DNA of 6,177 nucleotides, from contig JAUVDU010000105.1 of assembly GCA_030595135.1 (NCBI GenBank), positions 1-6,177 of the forward strand, given 5' to 3'. Position 1 is the stretch's first letter, and the number at the start of each line of letters is the position of its first letter. The stretch comes from Deltaproteobacteria bacterium (lineage in GTDB: Bacteria; Desulfobacterota; Anaeroferrophillalia; Anaeroferrophillales; Tharpellaceae). Under the pieces are notes generated by a model. It searched no databases. It was not told the origin of the DNA and saw nothing but the letters and a program-made list of their open reading frames with translations. A program made the translations under genes and the position numbers. Shown here in pieces: positions 1 to 5,593 of the stretch.

Positions 1-19
1 ATTGTCTGCATTTCTAAAG

Positions 20-63
20 TTGGACGTTGGACGTTCAATGTTCGACGTTCGATGTTCAAAATG
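20..63. repeat. Imperfect 7-bp tandem repeat array abutting a stop codon
   Basis: Five consecutive 7-bp units follow one another without gaps on the plus strand: TTGGACG, TTGGACG, TTCAATG, TTCGACG, TTCGATG (20-54). A sixth, stretched unit (TTCAAAATG, 55-63) runs up to the stop codon of the minus-strand flavoprotein gene, whose TAA occupies 66-64. The consensus is TTSRAYG, with variation limited to positions 3, 4 and 6. On the transcribed minus strand the array would be the first sequence after the stop codon. Similar arrays of TTGAACG-like heptamers are, from my general knowledge, scattered through intergenic regions of deltaproteobacterial and other genomes. I know no agreed name or function for them. 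No strong self-complementary fold is visible. Confidence 0.75.
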
Positions 64-1695
64 TTAATGATCTTCCTCCATCTCAATCACGCCGCGCGGG
101 CAGACTACGGTACATTGAGCGCAGCCTTTGCAGTGGTCGTAATCAAAAAGTACCCGTTTGTCCGGGTCACTCTCTTCTCGATTAATCGCAATGGCAACGT
201 CTGGGCAGAAGAACCAGCAGATGCCGCAAGCGGTGCAGCTGCCGCAATGAAAACAGCGCTCAATTTCGTTTTTCATCTGTTCGGGACTTAAACTTTGGCG
301 GATCTCGGAGAAATTATCTCTTCTGTTCTTAATATCAAGTTCTGGGACGCTGATTGCCGGAACTTTGTTGTAATAATCGAGGTGAAGTGATTTGCTTTCG
401 ACCACAGTCGGGTTTTCCGACGCTGTATTTGCGTCTAAGGAAGAAGTAATCTCTAAATTTAGGAGGATGGTTTCGGCAGCCCGGCGGCCGGAGGCCAGAG
501 CTTCGGCGACTGAGGCCGCACCGTGAGCAAAATCTCCCGCCTTGTTGATTGATTTACGATCATTTAAACTAAAATCATTTAAATCAAGATCGCTCTCTTG
601 GCCGATGGCTGTGATCAGATAATCGGCTTCGACTTTTTTGAGAAAACCTCCCTCACTGATGCGCTCATCATGGTCTTGGGCCTGATGGAGATTGATTTGC
701 AAAACTTCGTCCGCCTCAATGGTGCCCACGACTATTTTTTCATGAATCACCAGACCTTCTTCTAAGGCCTGCTTTTTTTCCTCTGCATAGGCTGGCATCT
801 CGGCAATTGTCCGCCGGTAGACGATCTCGACTTTTTTGCCTAACCTAAGCAGGCTGCGGGCCGTATCAAGAGCGGCATTGCCGCCGCCGATGACTATGAA
901 GCTTTGACCCTCAATAGCTTCGCCTCGATTGATTGTGGCGAGTAGCTCCAGAGCTCCTTTTACTTGAGGAAGGTCACGCCAGGGGGCCGGTTGGCTGGAG
1001 CGTTGCAGGCCCGGCGCCCAGATAATATTCTGATACTCTTTTTCCAGTTGGGCTAACTTAGAGGATTCGATGCGATGATTGCATTTGAGTTCAAAGTCGT
1101 AGCTGTTGATGATGTTATTCAGCTCTCGATCAAGAATTTCTCGCGGTAGCCGGTAGGCCGGAATCGCGTAACGCAAAAGACCTCCGGCTAACGGTGCCTG
1201 TTCGAAGATCGTGACTTTGATACCTTTCCGGGCGAGACAAACGGCAGCACTTATGCCTGCCGGTCCGGCCCCGATGATGGCAACTTTTTCAGCTCTTTTT
1301 TCGATATTTGTGGAATGCGGGTTATCTAACCCCAGATCCCCAAGATAGCGTTCCAGATCGCCGATTAAAACGGCCTCATCAAAATCCTGACGATTACAGG
1401 CGCTTTGGCAGAAATGGGGGCAGACGCGACCGGTAATTGCTGGCATCGGGTTGTATTCGCGTAAAAGGTTGAGCGCTTCTGAAATGTTGTCGGAAGCGAG
1501 TTTTTCAAGATAGGCGGCAATCGGAATATTCAAGGGGCAAGCCTGGCGGCAGGGAGATTCCTTGGTGACCAGATGGGGGCGGAAAAATTTCCAGCTTCCG
1601 GTCAGGTTAACCGCGGTTGAACCGGCCGAGATCGGCAGGCCGGTGAAATCCCCGTTTTGAATAGCTTTTACGTGTTTTAAATTTGCCATTGTCAA
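64..1695 (-). CDS. GltD-like FAD/NAD(P) oxidoreductase fused to a C-terminal 2x[4Fe-4S] ferredoxin (PorD-type), 2-oxoacid oxidoreductase-associated
   Basis: This 543-residue protein is probably the electron-transfer subunit of a pyruvate/2-oxoacid:ferredoxin oxidoreductase, linking its ferredoxin clusters to NAD(P)H through FAD in the cytoplasm. Residues about 45-105 form an N-terminal Fe-S domain of the GltD/dihydropyrimidine dehydrogenase kind (C49, C53, C92, C96, C100). FAD binding follows at 138-151 (IIGAGPAG, acidic E165 ending the next strand), then a second Rossmann fold at 266-280 (GGGNAALD). The R294-R295 pair after its second strand hints at NADP(H). The FAD domain closes with G387-D388. 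The C-terminus has two ferredoxin motifs: C487, C490, C493, C497 with extra C481 and C484, and C522, C525, C528, C532. The gene lies 94 bp downstream of the gamma subunit gene, presumably in one operon. The start may be TTG (1695) or ATG (1689, 541 residues). The domain assignment is firm; the physiological acceptor and direction are inferred. Confidence 0.9.
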   Translation of the reverse strand: MTMANLKHVKAIQNGDFTGLPISAGSTAVNLTGSWKFFRPHLVTKESPCRQACPLNIPIAAYLEKLASDNISEALNLLREYNPMPAITGRVCPHFCQSACNRQDFDEAVLIGDLERYLGDLGLDNPHSTNIEKRAEKVAIIGAGPAGISAAVCLARKGIKVTIFEQAPLAGGLLRYAIPAYRLPREILDRELNNIINSYDFELKCNHRIESSKLAQLEKEYQNIIWAPGLQRSSQPAPWRDLPQVKGALELLATINRGEAIEGQSFIVIGGGNAALDTARSLLRLGKKVEIVYRRTIAEMPAYAEEKKQALEEGLVIHEKIVVGTIEADEVLQINLHQAQDHDERISEGGFLKKVEADYLITAIGQESDLDLNDFSLNDRKSINKAGDFAHGAASVAEALASGRRAAETILLNLEITSSLDANTASENPTVVESKSLHLDYYNKVPAISVPELDIKNRRDNFSEIRQSLSPEQMKNEIERCFHCGSCTACGICWFFCPDVAIAINREESDPDKRVLFDYDHCKGCAQCTVVCPRGVIEMEEDH

Positions 1696-1704
1696 TTTGT
1701 TTTG

Positions 1705-1710
1705 CCTTTT
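1705..1710 (-). promoter_or_regulatory. Candidate ribosome binding site that favours the TTG start
   Basis: Read on the minus strand, AAAAGG is followed by nine bases (CAAAACAAA) and then TTG, with an in-frame ATG six bases further on. The spacing suits the TTG at 1695 better than the ATG at 1689, which would lie 15 bases away. The site is only a partial Shine-Dalgarno match, so the start remains open between the two; the protein differs by two residues. Confidence 0.4.
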
Positions 1711-1744
1711 ACTGCGCCTTGTGCGGAAAACGCTTTTTATCTCC

Positions 1745-1768
1745 CGCCAAGACGCAAAGAGGCAGAGA
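1745..1768. repeat. Imperfect 8-bp tandem repeat between the two por-type genes
   Basis: Three adjacent octamers are visible on the plus strand: CGCCAAGA, CGCAAAGA and GGCAGAGA. On the minus strand they read TCTCTGCC, TCTTTGCG, TCTTGGCG. They fill part of the 94-bp spacer between the gamma subunit stop (1790) and the flavoprotein start. Strings of CTTTGCGT-type octamers occur dispersed between genes in many bacteria, to my knowledge without an established function. The period and motif differ from the array at 20-63, so this is a separate repeat type. Confidence 0.6.
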
Positions 1769-1789
1769 AAGCCGCAATATAAACAGTTA

Positions 1790-2365
1790 TCATGTTTTTT
1801 GGGTTACAGTTTCGTAGGCTTCACACAGGGCTTTTTCATTGTCGGCCAGGCGAGCTGGTAAGTAGTAAGGGAGGGCTTGAATCAAACTCTCCGGTTTGAC
1901 CAGACCGCTGACTTTCGCCAGAGCTCCGAGTACCGGGGCGTTGATCAGGGGCATGATCTCATTGCCCAGTCCATACTTTAAAGCGATGCGATTAAGATTT
2001 ACGGTGATAACTTGATATGAAGGTTTTTCAGAACCGGTTGTCGGCTCAAGATTGAAAGCCTCAGGTGGCTGGTCGCTGTTGATCAGCAGAATCCCACCCG
2101 GTTTGAGGCCGTCGGTAACCGGGACGGTATCAATCAGGCGGGCCGCCATGACGACCACATAATCGGGTTTGGTGACCCGGCTGCGGATGTTGATAAAAGT
2201 TTCGTCAGCCCGGACAAAAGCGGCTACCGGAGCCCCGCGTCGTTCAGCTCCGAATGTGGGAAACGACTGAGCGTAACGACCTTCATAAAAGAGGGCCTGG
2301 GCCAGAATCCGGGAAGCGATAACCGCCCCCTGTCCGCCGCGGCCATGAAAACGAATTTCCTGCAT
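1790..2365 (-). CDS. porC: 2-oxoacid:ferredoxin oxidoreductase (pyruvate synthase-type), gamma subunit
   Basis: The 191-residue protein is a PorC/KorC-like gamma subunit of the 2-oxoacid:acceptor oxidoreductase family. These cytoplasmic complexes interconvert a 2-oxoacid plus CoA with the acyl-CoA, CO2 and reduced ferredoxin. The N-terminus carries the family signature IRFHGRGGQG (residues 4-13), and residues 38-47 carry FGAERRGAPV. The length is that of a stand-alone gamma subunit (about 180-190 residues), so it is not a single-chain PFOR. The ATG start puts the signature directly at the N-terminus as usual, although no clear Shine-Dalgarno precedes it. It is the first gene after a strong promoter candidate, and the fused delta-like flavoprotein follows. 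Pyruvate is the most likely substrate, but 2-oxoglutarate, 2-oxoisovalerate or indolepyruvate enzymes cannot be excluded from gamma alone. Confidence 0.88.
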   Translation of the reverse strand: MQEIRFHGRGGQGAVIASRILAQALFYEGRYAQSFPTFGAERRGAPVAAFVRADETFINIRSRVTKPDYVVVMAARLIDTVPVTDGLKPGGILLINSDQPPEAFNLEPTTGSEKPSYQVITVNLNRIALKYGLGNEIMPLINAPVLGALAKVSGLVKPESLIQALPYYLPARLADNEKALCEAYETVTQKT

Positions 2366-2407
2366 AATGAATAGCTGCTGGTTAAATATTAGTTTATAGG
2401 TATGTCT

Positions 2408-2419
2408 ATTGTGAACAAT
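2408..2419. promoter_or_regulatory. Palindrome in the porC leader, possible operator
   Basis: ATTGT-GA-ACAAT is a 12-bp inverted repeat with 5-bp arms and a 2-bp centre. It starts about 4 bp past the predicted transcription start of the porC promoter, where a repressor would block transcription. The plus strand includes TTGTGAA, which equals one half-site of the redox regulator Rex, but the second half-site at the proper spacing is absent. The regulator is therefore unknown. Confidence 0.3.
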
Positions 2420-2429
2420 TATGGTATTC

Positions 2430-2446
2430 TATATAGGCCTAGTATA
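2430..2446. promoter_or_regulatory. Near-perfect palindrome over the porC -10 box and spacer
   Basis: TATATAGGCCTAGTATA consists of a perfect 8-bp palindrome TAGGCCTA (2434-2441) flanked by TATA on both sides, with a single extra G breaking the right arm. It covers the whole -10 box and much of the promoter spacer, a typical position for a repressor operator. Part of the symmetry comes from the TA-rich -10 box itself, so the functional call is tentative. Confidence 0.35.
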
Positions 2447-2458
2447 AATGATTGTCAA
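2430..2458 (-). promoter_or_regulatory. Sigma70-type promoter for the porC operon
   Basis: On the minus strand a perfect -35 box TTGACA (2458-2453) is separated by exactly 17 bp from a -10 box TATATA (2435-2430). Transcription would begin near 2423, giving a leader of about 58 bases before the porC ATG. The promoter sits in the 111-bp gap between glgB and porC, with its -35 box 18 bp past the glgB stop codon. The por genes can therefore be expressed independently of glgB. This is the best promoter match in the window. Confidence 0.65.
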
Positions 2459-2476
2459 GTTTTAAAGCATAATTTT

Positions 2477-4699
2477 TCAATCAGCGCTCAGGATTAAAAC
2501 TCCCAAAGGGGGAATGGTTAGTGCCGCCGAGGCCGGTAAATTGTGAAACGGGATATCTTCGCCAATGATTTTGCCCAGATTTCCCTGGTTGCTGCCGCCG
2601 TAGATGGCGGCGTCGGAATTAAATAGTTCCCGGTAGCCGCCGGTGTGAGGTAGGCCGATACGATAATTATTGTGGGTTAATGGGGTCAGGTTGAGAATGC
2701 AGATGATCGCCTCTCCTTCTTCCCCTCGGCGCTGATAGGCGATAATTGAATTTTTGTGGTCGTGACAGTCGATCCAAGAAAAACTGAAATCCTCATCATC
2801 TCTTTGCCAGAGGGCCGGGAGTTGGTGGTAGAGGTGGATGAGATCGCGGCAGAAATGGAAGAATTTTTGCCGTCTTTCGTCTTTTTCGAGCAGGTGCCAG
2901 TCAAGGCTTGCAGCAAAATTCCACTCTTTATCAGAGGCCAGCTCGTTGCCCATGAAGAGGAGTTTCTTACCCGGATGGGTAAATTGATAGCTTAATAAAA
3001 GGCGCAGGTTGGCAAATTTCTGCCAATCGTCACCGGGCATTCGGGTGAAAAGCGAGCCTTTGCCGTGGACGACTTCGTCATGAGAAAAGGGCAGCAGGAA
3101 GTGTTCGCTGAAAGCGTAAATGATTGAAAATGTGATCTGGTTATGGTGGTATGAGCGATAGAGGGGGTCGATGGCAAAAAAATCGAGTGTGTCGTTCATC
3201 CAGCCCATGTTCCATTTGTGTTTGAAACCTAAACCCCCAAGTTCCGCCGGCTGGCTGACGCCCGGCCAACTCGTCGACTCTTCGGCGATCATCAGGCGAT
3301 CGGGATAGAGCTTGTCGATATCACTGTTAAGGTGTCTTAAAAATGCGATCGCTTCAAGATTCTCGCGGCCGCCGAGGTGATTGGGCAGCCATTCTCCAGC
3401 TTTCCGGCTGTAGTCGAGATAGAGCATTGAGGCGACGGCATCAACCCTGAGACCATCGATGTGATATTGCTCAAACCAGAAAAAGGCGTTAGCGATGAGG
3501 AAATTGACGACTTCGGGGCGGCCGAAATTAAAAATCAGGGTTCCCCAGTCGGGATGTTCTCCTTTACGAGGGTCGGCATGTTCATAGAGGGCACTGCCGT
3601 CAAAGAGGCGCAGGCTGAAATCATCTTTAGGGAAATGGGCCGGAACCCAGTCTAAAATGACGCCGATTTCGTGCTGGTGGCAGTAGTCGACAAAAAATTT
3701 AAAATCATCAGGCGTGCCGTAACGGCTGGTTGGGGCGTAGTAACCGCTGACCTGATAGCCCCAGGAAGCGTCAAAGGGGTATTCGCTGATCGGCAGCAGT
3801 TCAATATGAGTGAAACCCAGCTCTTTGACATGGGCGACCAATTGCGGTGCCAGTTCACGGTAGGTTAAACTGCGGTTATCCTCTTCCGGGCATCTCTTCC
3901 AGGAGCCGAGATGAACCTCGTAGATTACCAGAGGTGCGGTTGTCGTCTGCCGTAAAGCCCGATTTTTCTCCCACTCGCTATCATCCCAGACAAATTTTTC
4001 TTGGTCGAAAACCTGAGATGCGGTTTTTGGGCGTAATTCCATTCTGAATGCCAGAGGGTCGGTTTTCAGGCGCAGGTCACCCTTGGGGGTACGGATTTCG
4101 TACTTGTAGATAGTTTCAGGGGAAAGTTCAGGCATGAAGAGCTCCCAGATACCGGAGCTTCCCAACGAACGCATGGGGTTGCGTAAGCCGTCCCATTGAT
4201 TGAAATCGCCAACCACGCTGACGCGCTCGGCATTAGGAGCCCAAAGGGCAAAGCTGACACCGTTAAGGCCTTCGCGATTTGTCGGATGGGCTCCTAGGTG
4301 ATCGTATAGGCGTTGGTGGCGGCCTTCGTTGATCAGGTGCAGGTCGAGTTCTCCTAAGCCGGGAGTAAAGGCGTAGGGATCCGGGGTTGTCCAGACTGAA
4401 CCGTCTAAGAAGTGAAAAATTAATTTATATGTGAGAGAGGTAGAGATTTTGACAAGCCGGGCGAAAAGGCCGGCTTCATCAATTTTGGTCATAGATTCCG
4501 GAGCGGCATTCGGGCCGGAAACCAGCACTTCAACTGCTTGCGCCTGAGGGTTCCAGGCTCTTATAATTTGCTCTTGATCAGTAACCGGATGTTGTCCCAG
4601 AATCGAGTGGGGATCGTGATGGCGGCCGCTGACCAGGCGCTTTATATCGTTAAAGGTGGTTCCATGATAGAGTACCTGATCCTCTTTGTTTGCAATCAT
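2477..4699 (-). CDS. glgB: 1,4-alpha-glucan (glycogen) branching enzyme
   Basis: The 740-residue protein cleaves alpha-1,4 glucan chains and rejoins the cut piece through an alpha-1,6 bond, making the branches of glycogen in the cytoplasm. It has the long two-module N-terminus of the E. coli type: the first module includes HHDPHSILGQHP (residues 27-38), and the second is a CBM48 fold (VSFALWAPNAERVSVVGDFNQWDG, about 148-171). The GH13 barrel starts near Y260 (YEVHLGSW). The conserved regions are DWVPAHF (350-356), DGLRVD with nucleophile D420, AEES with acid/base E473, and SHDE with D541. The triad is spaced as in E. coli GlgB (D405, E458, D526). A beta-rich C-terminal domain follows. The ATG is supported by GGAG six bases upstream (4709-4706). 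No glgA, glgC or glgP is present in the window, so the glycogen genes are not clustered here. The gene appears intact. Confidence 0.98.
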   Translation of the reverse strand: MIANKEDQVLYHGTTFNDIKRLVSGRHHDPHSILGQHPVTDQEQIIRAWNPQAQAVEVLVSGPNAAPESMTKIDEAGLFARLVKISTSLTYKLIFHFLDGSVWTTPDPYAFTPGLGELDLHLINEGRHQRLYDHLGAHPTNREGLNGVSFALWAPNAERVSVVGDFNQWDGLRNPMRSLGSSGIWELFMPELSPETIYKYEIRTPKGDLRLKTDPLAFRMELRPKTASQVFDQEKFVWDDSEWEKNRALRQTTTAPLVIYEVHLGSWKRCPEEDNRSLTYRELAPQLVAHVKELGFTHIELLPISEYPFDASWGYQVSGYYAPTSRYGTPDDFKFFVDYCHQHEIGVILDWVPAHFPKDDFSLRLFDGSALYEHADPRKGEHPDWGTLIFNFGRPEVVNFLIANAFFWFEQYHIDGLRVDAVASMLYLDYSRKAGEWLPNHLGGRENLEAIAFLRHLNSDIDKLYPDRLMIAEESTSWPGVSQPAELGGLGFKHKWNMGWMNDTLDFFAIDPLYRSYHHNQITFSIIYAFSEHFLLPFSHDEVVHGKGSLFTRMPGDDWQKFANLRLLLSYQFTHPGKKLLFMGNELASDKEWNFAASLDWHLLEKDERRQKFFHFCRDLIHLYHQLPALWQRDDEDFSFSWIDCHDHKNSIIAYQRRGEEGEAIICILNLTPLTHNNYRIGLPHTGGYRELFNSDAAIYGGSNQGNLGKIIGEDIPFHNLPASAALTIPPLGVLILSAD

Positions 4700-4730
4700 C
4701 TTTTTCTCCGCTTGGAATCCTTACTTAAAA

Positions 4731-4758
4731 CGTCATTCAGGCGAAAGCCGGAATCCAG
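4731..4758. repeat. Degenerate copy of a dispersed hairpin repeat (CGTCATTC...GAATCCAG type)
   Basis: The segment begins CGTCATTC and ends GAATCCAG. Its core (4735-4754) is ATTC-A-GGC, a GAAA loop, then GCC-G-GAAT: a 7-pair stem broken by one A/G mismatch. The layout matches the widespread proteobacterial intergenic element whose usual form is CGTCATTCC, a GC-rich hairpin, and GGAATCCAG. It is also reminiscent of neisserial dRS3 (ATTCCC, 8 bases, GGGAAT), but is not that exact sequence. It lies 31 bp upstream of the glgB start and would be in the glgB leader if transcription begins further upstream. Confidence 0.7.
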
Positions 4759-4766
4759 TTATTTTA

Positions 4767-4775
4767 ATTGTATCA
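4767..4775 (-). promoter_or_regulatory. Weak extended -10 promoter candidate for glgB
   Basis: Minus-strand TGATACAAT contains a TG dinucleotide one base before the -10-like hexamer TACAAT (4772-4767), the pattern of an extended -10 promoter. The corresponding -35 position reads GAAATA, a poor match. If used, transcription would begin near 4760 and the dispersed hairpin repeat would be in the leader of the glgB mRNA. Confidence 0.3.
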
Positions 4776-4829
4776 AGGTTTGACTAGCATATTTCCGCTT
4801 GGACGACAAGCCGTGAATCACTTATTCTC

Positions 4830-4858
4830 TTGACGGAATCAAAAAAGCTCACTATTTT
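4830..4858 (+). promoter_or_regulatory. Sigma70-type promoter for the SYLF-acyltransferase unit
   Basis: A -35 box TTGACG (4830-4835) and a -10 box TATTTT (4853-4858) are separated by exactly 17 bp. The start of transcription is expected around 4865, about 31 bases before the ATG of the SYLF gene. Only one -35 base and two -10 bases differ from consensus. Confidence 0.55.
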
Positions 4859-4876
4859 AGGGTTTAGTGAACCCTA
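4858..4876. promoter_or_regulatory. Perfect 7-bp inverted repeat at the SYLF gene start of transcription
   Basis: TAGGGTT-TAGTG-AACCCTA has two perfect 7-base arms around a 5-base centre. It begins at the last base of the -10 box and spans the predicted transcription start, so it could be a repressor operator. It is followed by TTTTT and then by the ribosome binding site, so as RNA it could also form a short leader hairpin. The arms hold only three G-C pairs each, which is weak for an intrinsic terminator. Confidence 0.4.
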
Positions 4877-4881
4877 TTTTT

Positions 4882-4887
4882 AAGGAG
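4882..4887 (+). promoter_or_regulatory. Strong ribosome binding site fixing the SYLF gene start
   Basis: AAGGAG lies eight bases before the ATG at 4896, close to ideal spacing. It fixes the start and places a complete signal peptide at the N-terminus of the protein. Confidence 0.8.
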
Positions 4888-4895
4888 AAAATATA

Positions 4896-5588
4896 ATGCG
4901 TTGTCGTAAAATTATCCTGTTCTTTTTTGCTTTGGTTCTTTTGTTACCTGCAACCGGGGTTTGGGCTAGTAATGCGAAAGAGGTTGCCAAGGTTGAGGTC
5001 TGCGCTGATGTCATTCGTCAATTTGTTAAAATCCCGGAAAATGCGGCACCTCCGATTCTGATGCGAAATGCTCAGGCGATTGCCATTGTTCCCGGCATTA
5101 TCAAGGCTGGTTTTATCGCCGGTGGTCGTTACGGTTGGGGTGTGGTGATGGAACGTCGGCCCGATGGGAGTTGGTCAAACCCGGTTTTTGTGACCTTGGC
5201 AGGCGGTAGTTTCGGATTTCAGATTGGGGTTCAGTCGATTGATGCAATTATAGTTTTTAAAAGTTTGCAGAGTGTTGAACGTTTGACTAGAGGTAAATTT
5301 ACTTTGGGGGCTGACGCCGCCGCTGCTGCCGGGCCGGTGGGCCGCAGTGTGTCGGCCGGAACCGATATTACTCTGGGGGCCGAGGTCTATACCTACTCCC
5401 GTTCGCGAGGGCTTTTTGCCGGGGTCTCACTGGCCGGTTCCGCTTTGCAGATCGATTACGATGCGACCGACAAGTTTTATGGTCTCGGTGGGTTAACGGC
5501 CAGTGAGGTTTTTGCCGGTGGTCGTATTCGTGACGTACCGCCGGTGGCCGCTCATCTTATCCAGGTCCTGACCCGGCACACCCAGTAG
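4896..5588 (+). CDS. Exported SYLF/Ysc84-domain (DUF500) lipid-binding-like protein
   Basis: The 230-residue protein has a clear Sec signal peptide: basic RCRK at residues 2-5, a hydrophobic stretch at about 6-19, and a likely cut after VWA (residue 24). It has no lipobox, so it should be a soluble periplasmic or envelope-associated protein. The rest is a single SYLF domain: AIAIVPGIIKAGFIAGGRYG (about 61-80), a glycine-rich GGSFGFQIGVQSIDAIIVF (103-121), FTLGADAAAAAGPVGR (135-150), and a region around YTYSRSRGLFAGVSLAGS (165-182). Eukaryotic SYLF domains (Ysc84, SH3YL1) bind phosphoinositides and actin; the bacterial role is poorly defined, and binding of envelope lipids is an inference. An acyltransferase gene follows 5 bp after the stop codon, and both are probably read from the promoter at 4830-4858. 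Confidence 0.9.
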   Translation: MRCRKIILFFFALVLLLPATGVWASNAKEVAKVEVCADVIRQFVKIPENAAPPILMRNAQAIAIVPGIIKAGFIAGGRYGWGVVMERRPDGSWSNPVFVTLAGGSFGFQIGVQSIDAIIVFKSLQSVERLTRGKFTLGADAAAAAGPVGRSVSAGTDITLGAEVYTYSRSRGLFAGVSLAGSALQIDYDATDKFYGLGGLTASEVFAGGRIRDVPPVAAHLIQVLTRHTQ

Positions 5589-5593
5589 TTTTA

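Noticed and set aside
20..63. CRISPR array
   Set aside because: The repeats are 7 bp long, contiguous and without spacers, and no cas gene is nearby.
52..291. Plus-strand open frame of 79 codons
   Set aside because: It is antisense to the C-terminal ferredoxin domain of the flavoprotein, shows no family features and begins within the heptamer array.
2408..2420. Rex operator upstream of porC
   Set aside because: Only one TTGTGAA half-site is present; the mirrored TTCACAA at the Rex spacing of four bases is missing, so naming Rex would go beyond the sequence.
2686..4260. Several 60-80 codon open frames on both strands
   Set aside because: All lie inside glgB in other frames and have no recognisable domain; glgB itself is full length with intact catalytic motifs.
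4538..4783. Plus-strand open frame of 81 codons reaching into the intergenic region
   Set aside because: Most of it is antisense to the glgB 5' end and its tail is a translation of the dispersed hairpin repeat; there is no ribosome site support.
4797..4811. GCTTG-GACGA-CAAGC inverted repeat
   Set aside because: Five-base arms that do not extend further, no T run and no clear position relative to a gene; too weak to call.
4813..4821. Small palindrome GTGAATCAC upstream of the SYLF promoter
   Set aside because: Four-base arms are expected by chance in a region of this size and nothing else supports a binding site.
4858..4881. Intrinsic terminator (hairpin followed by TTTTT)
   Set aside because: The stem has only three G-C pairs and lies between a promoter and a ribosome site with no gene upstream on that strand; an operator or leader role is more plausible.
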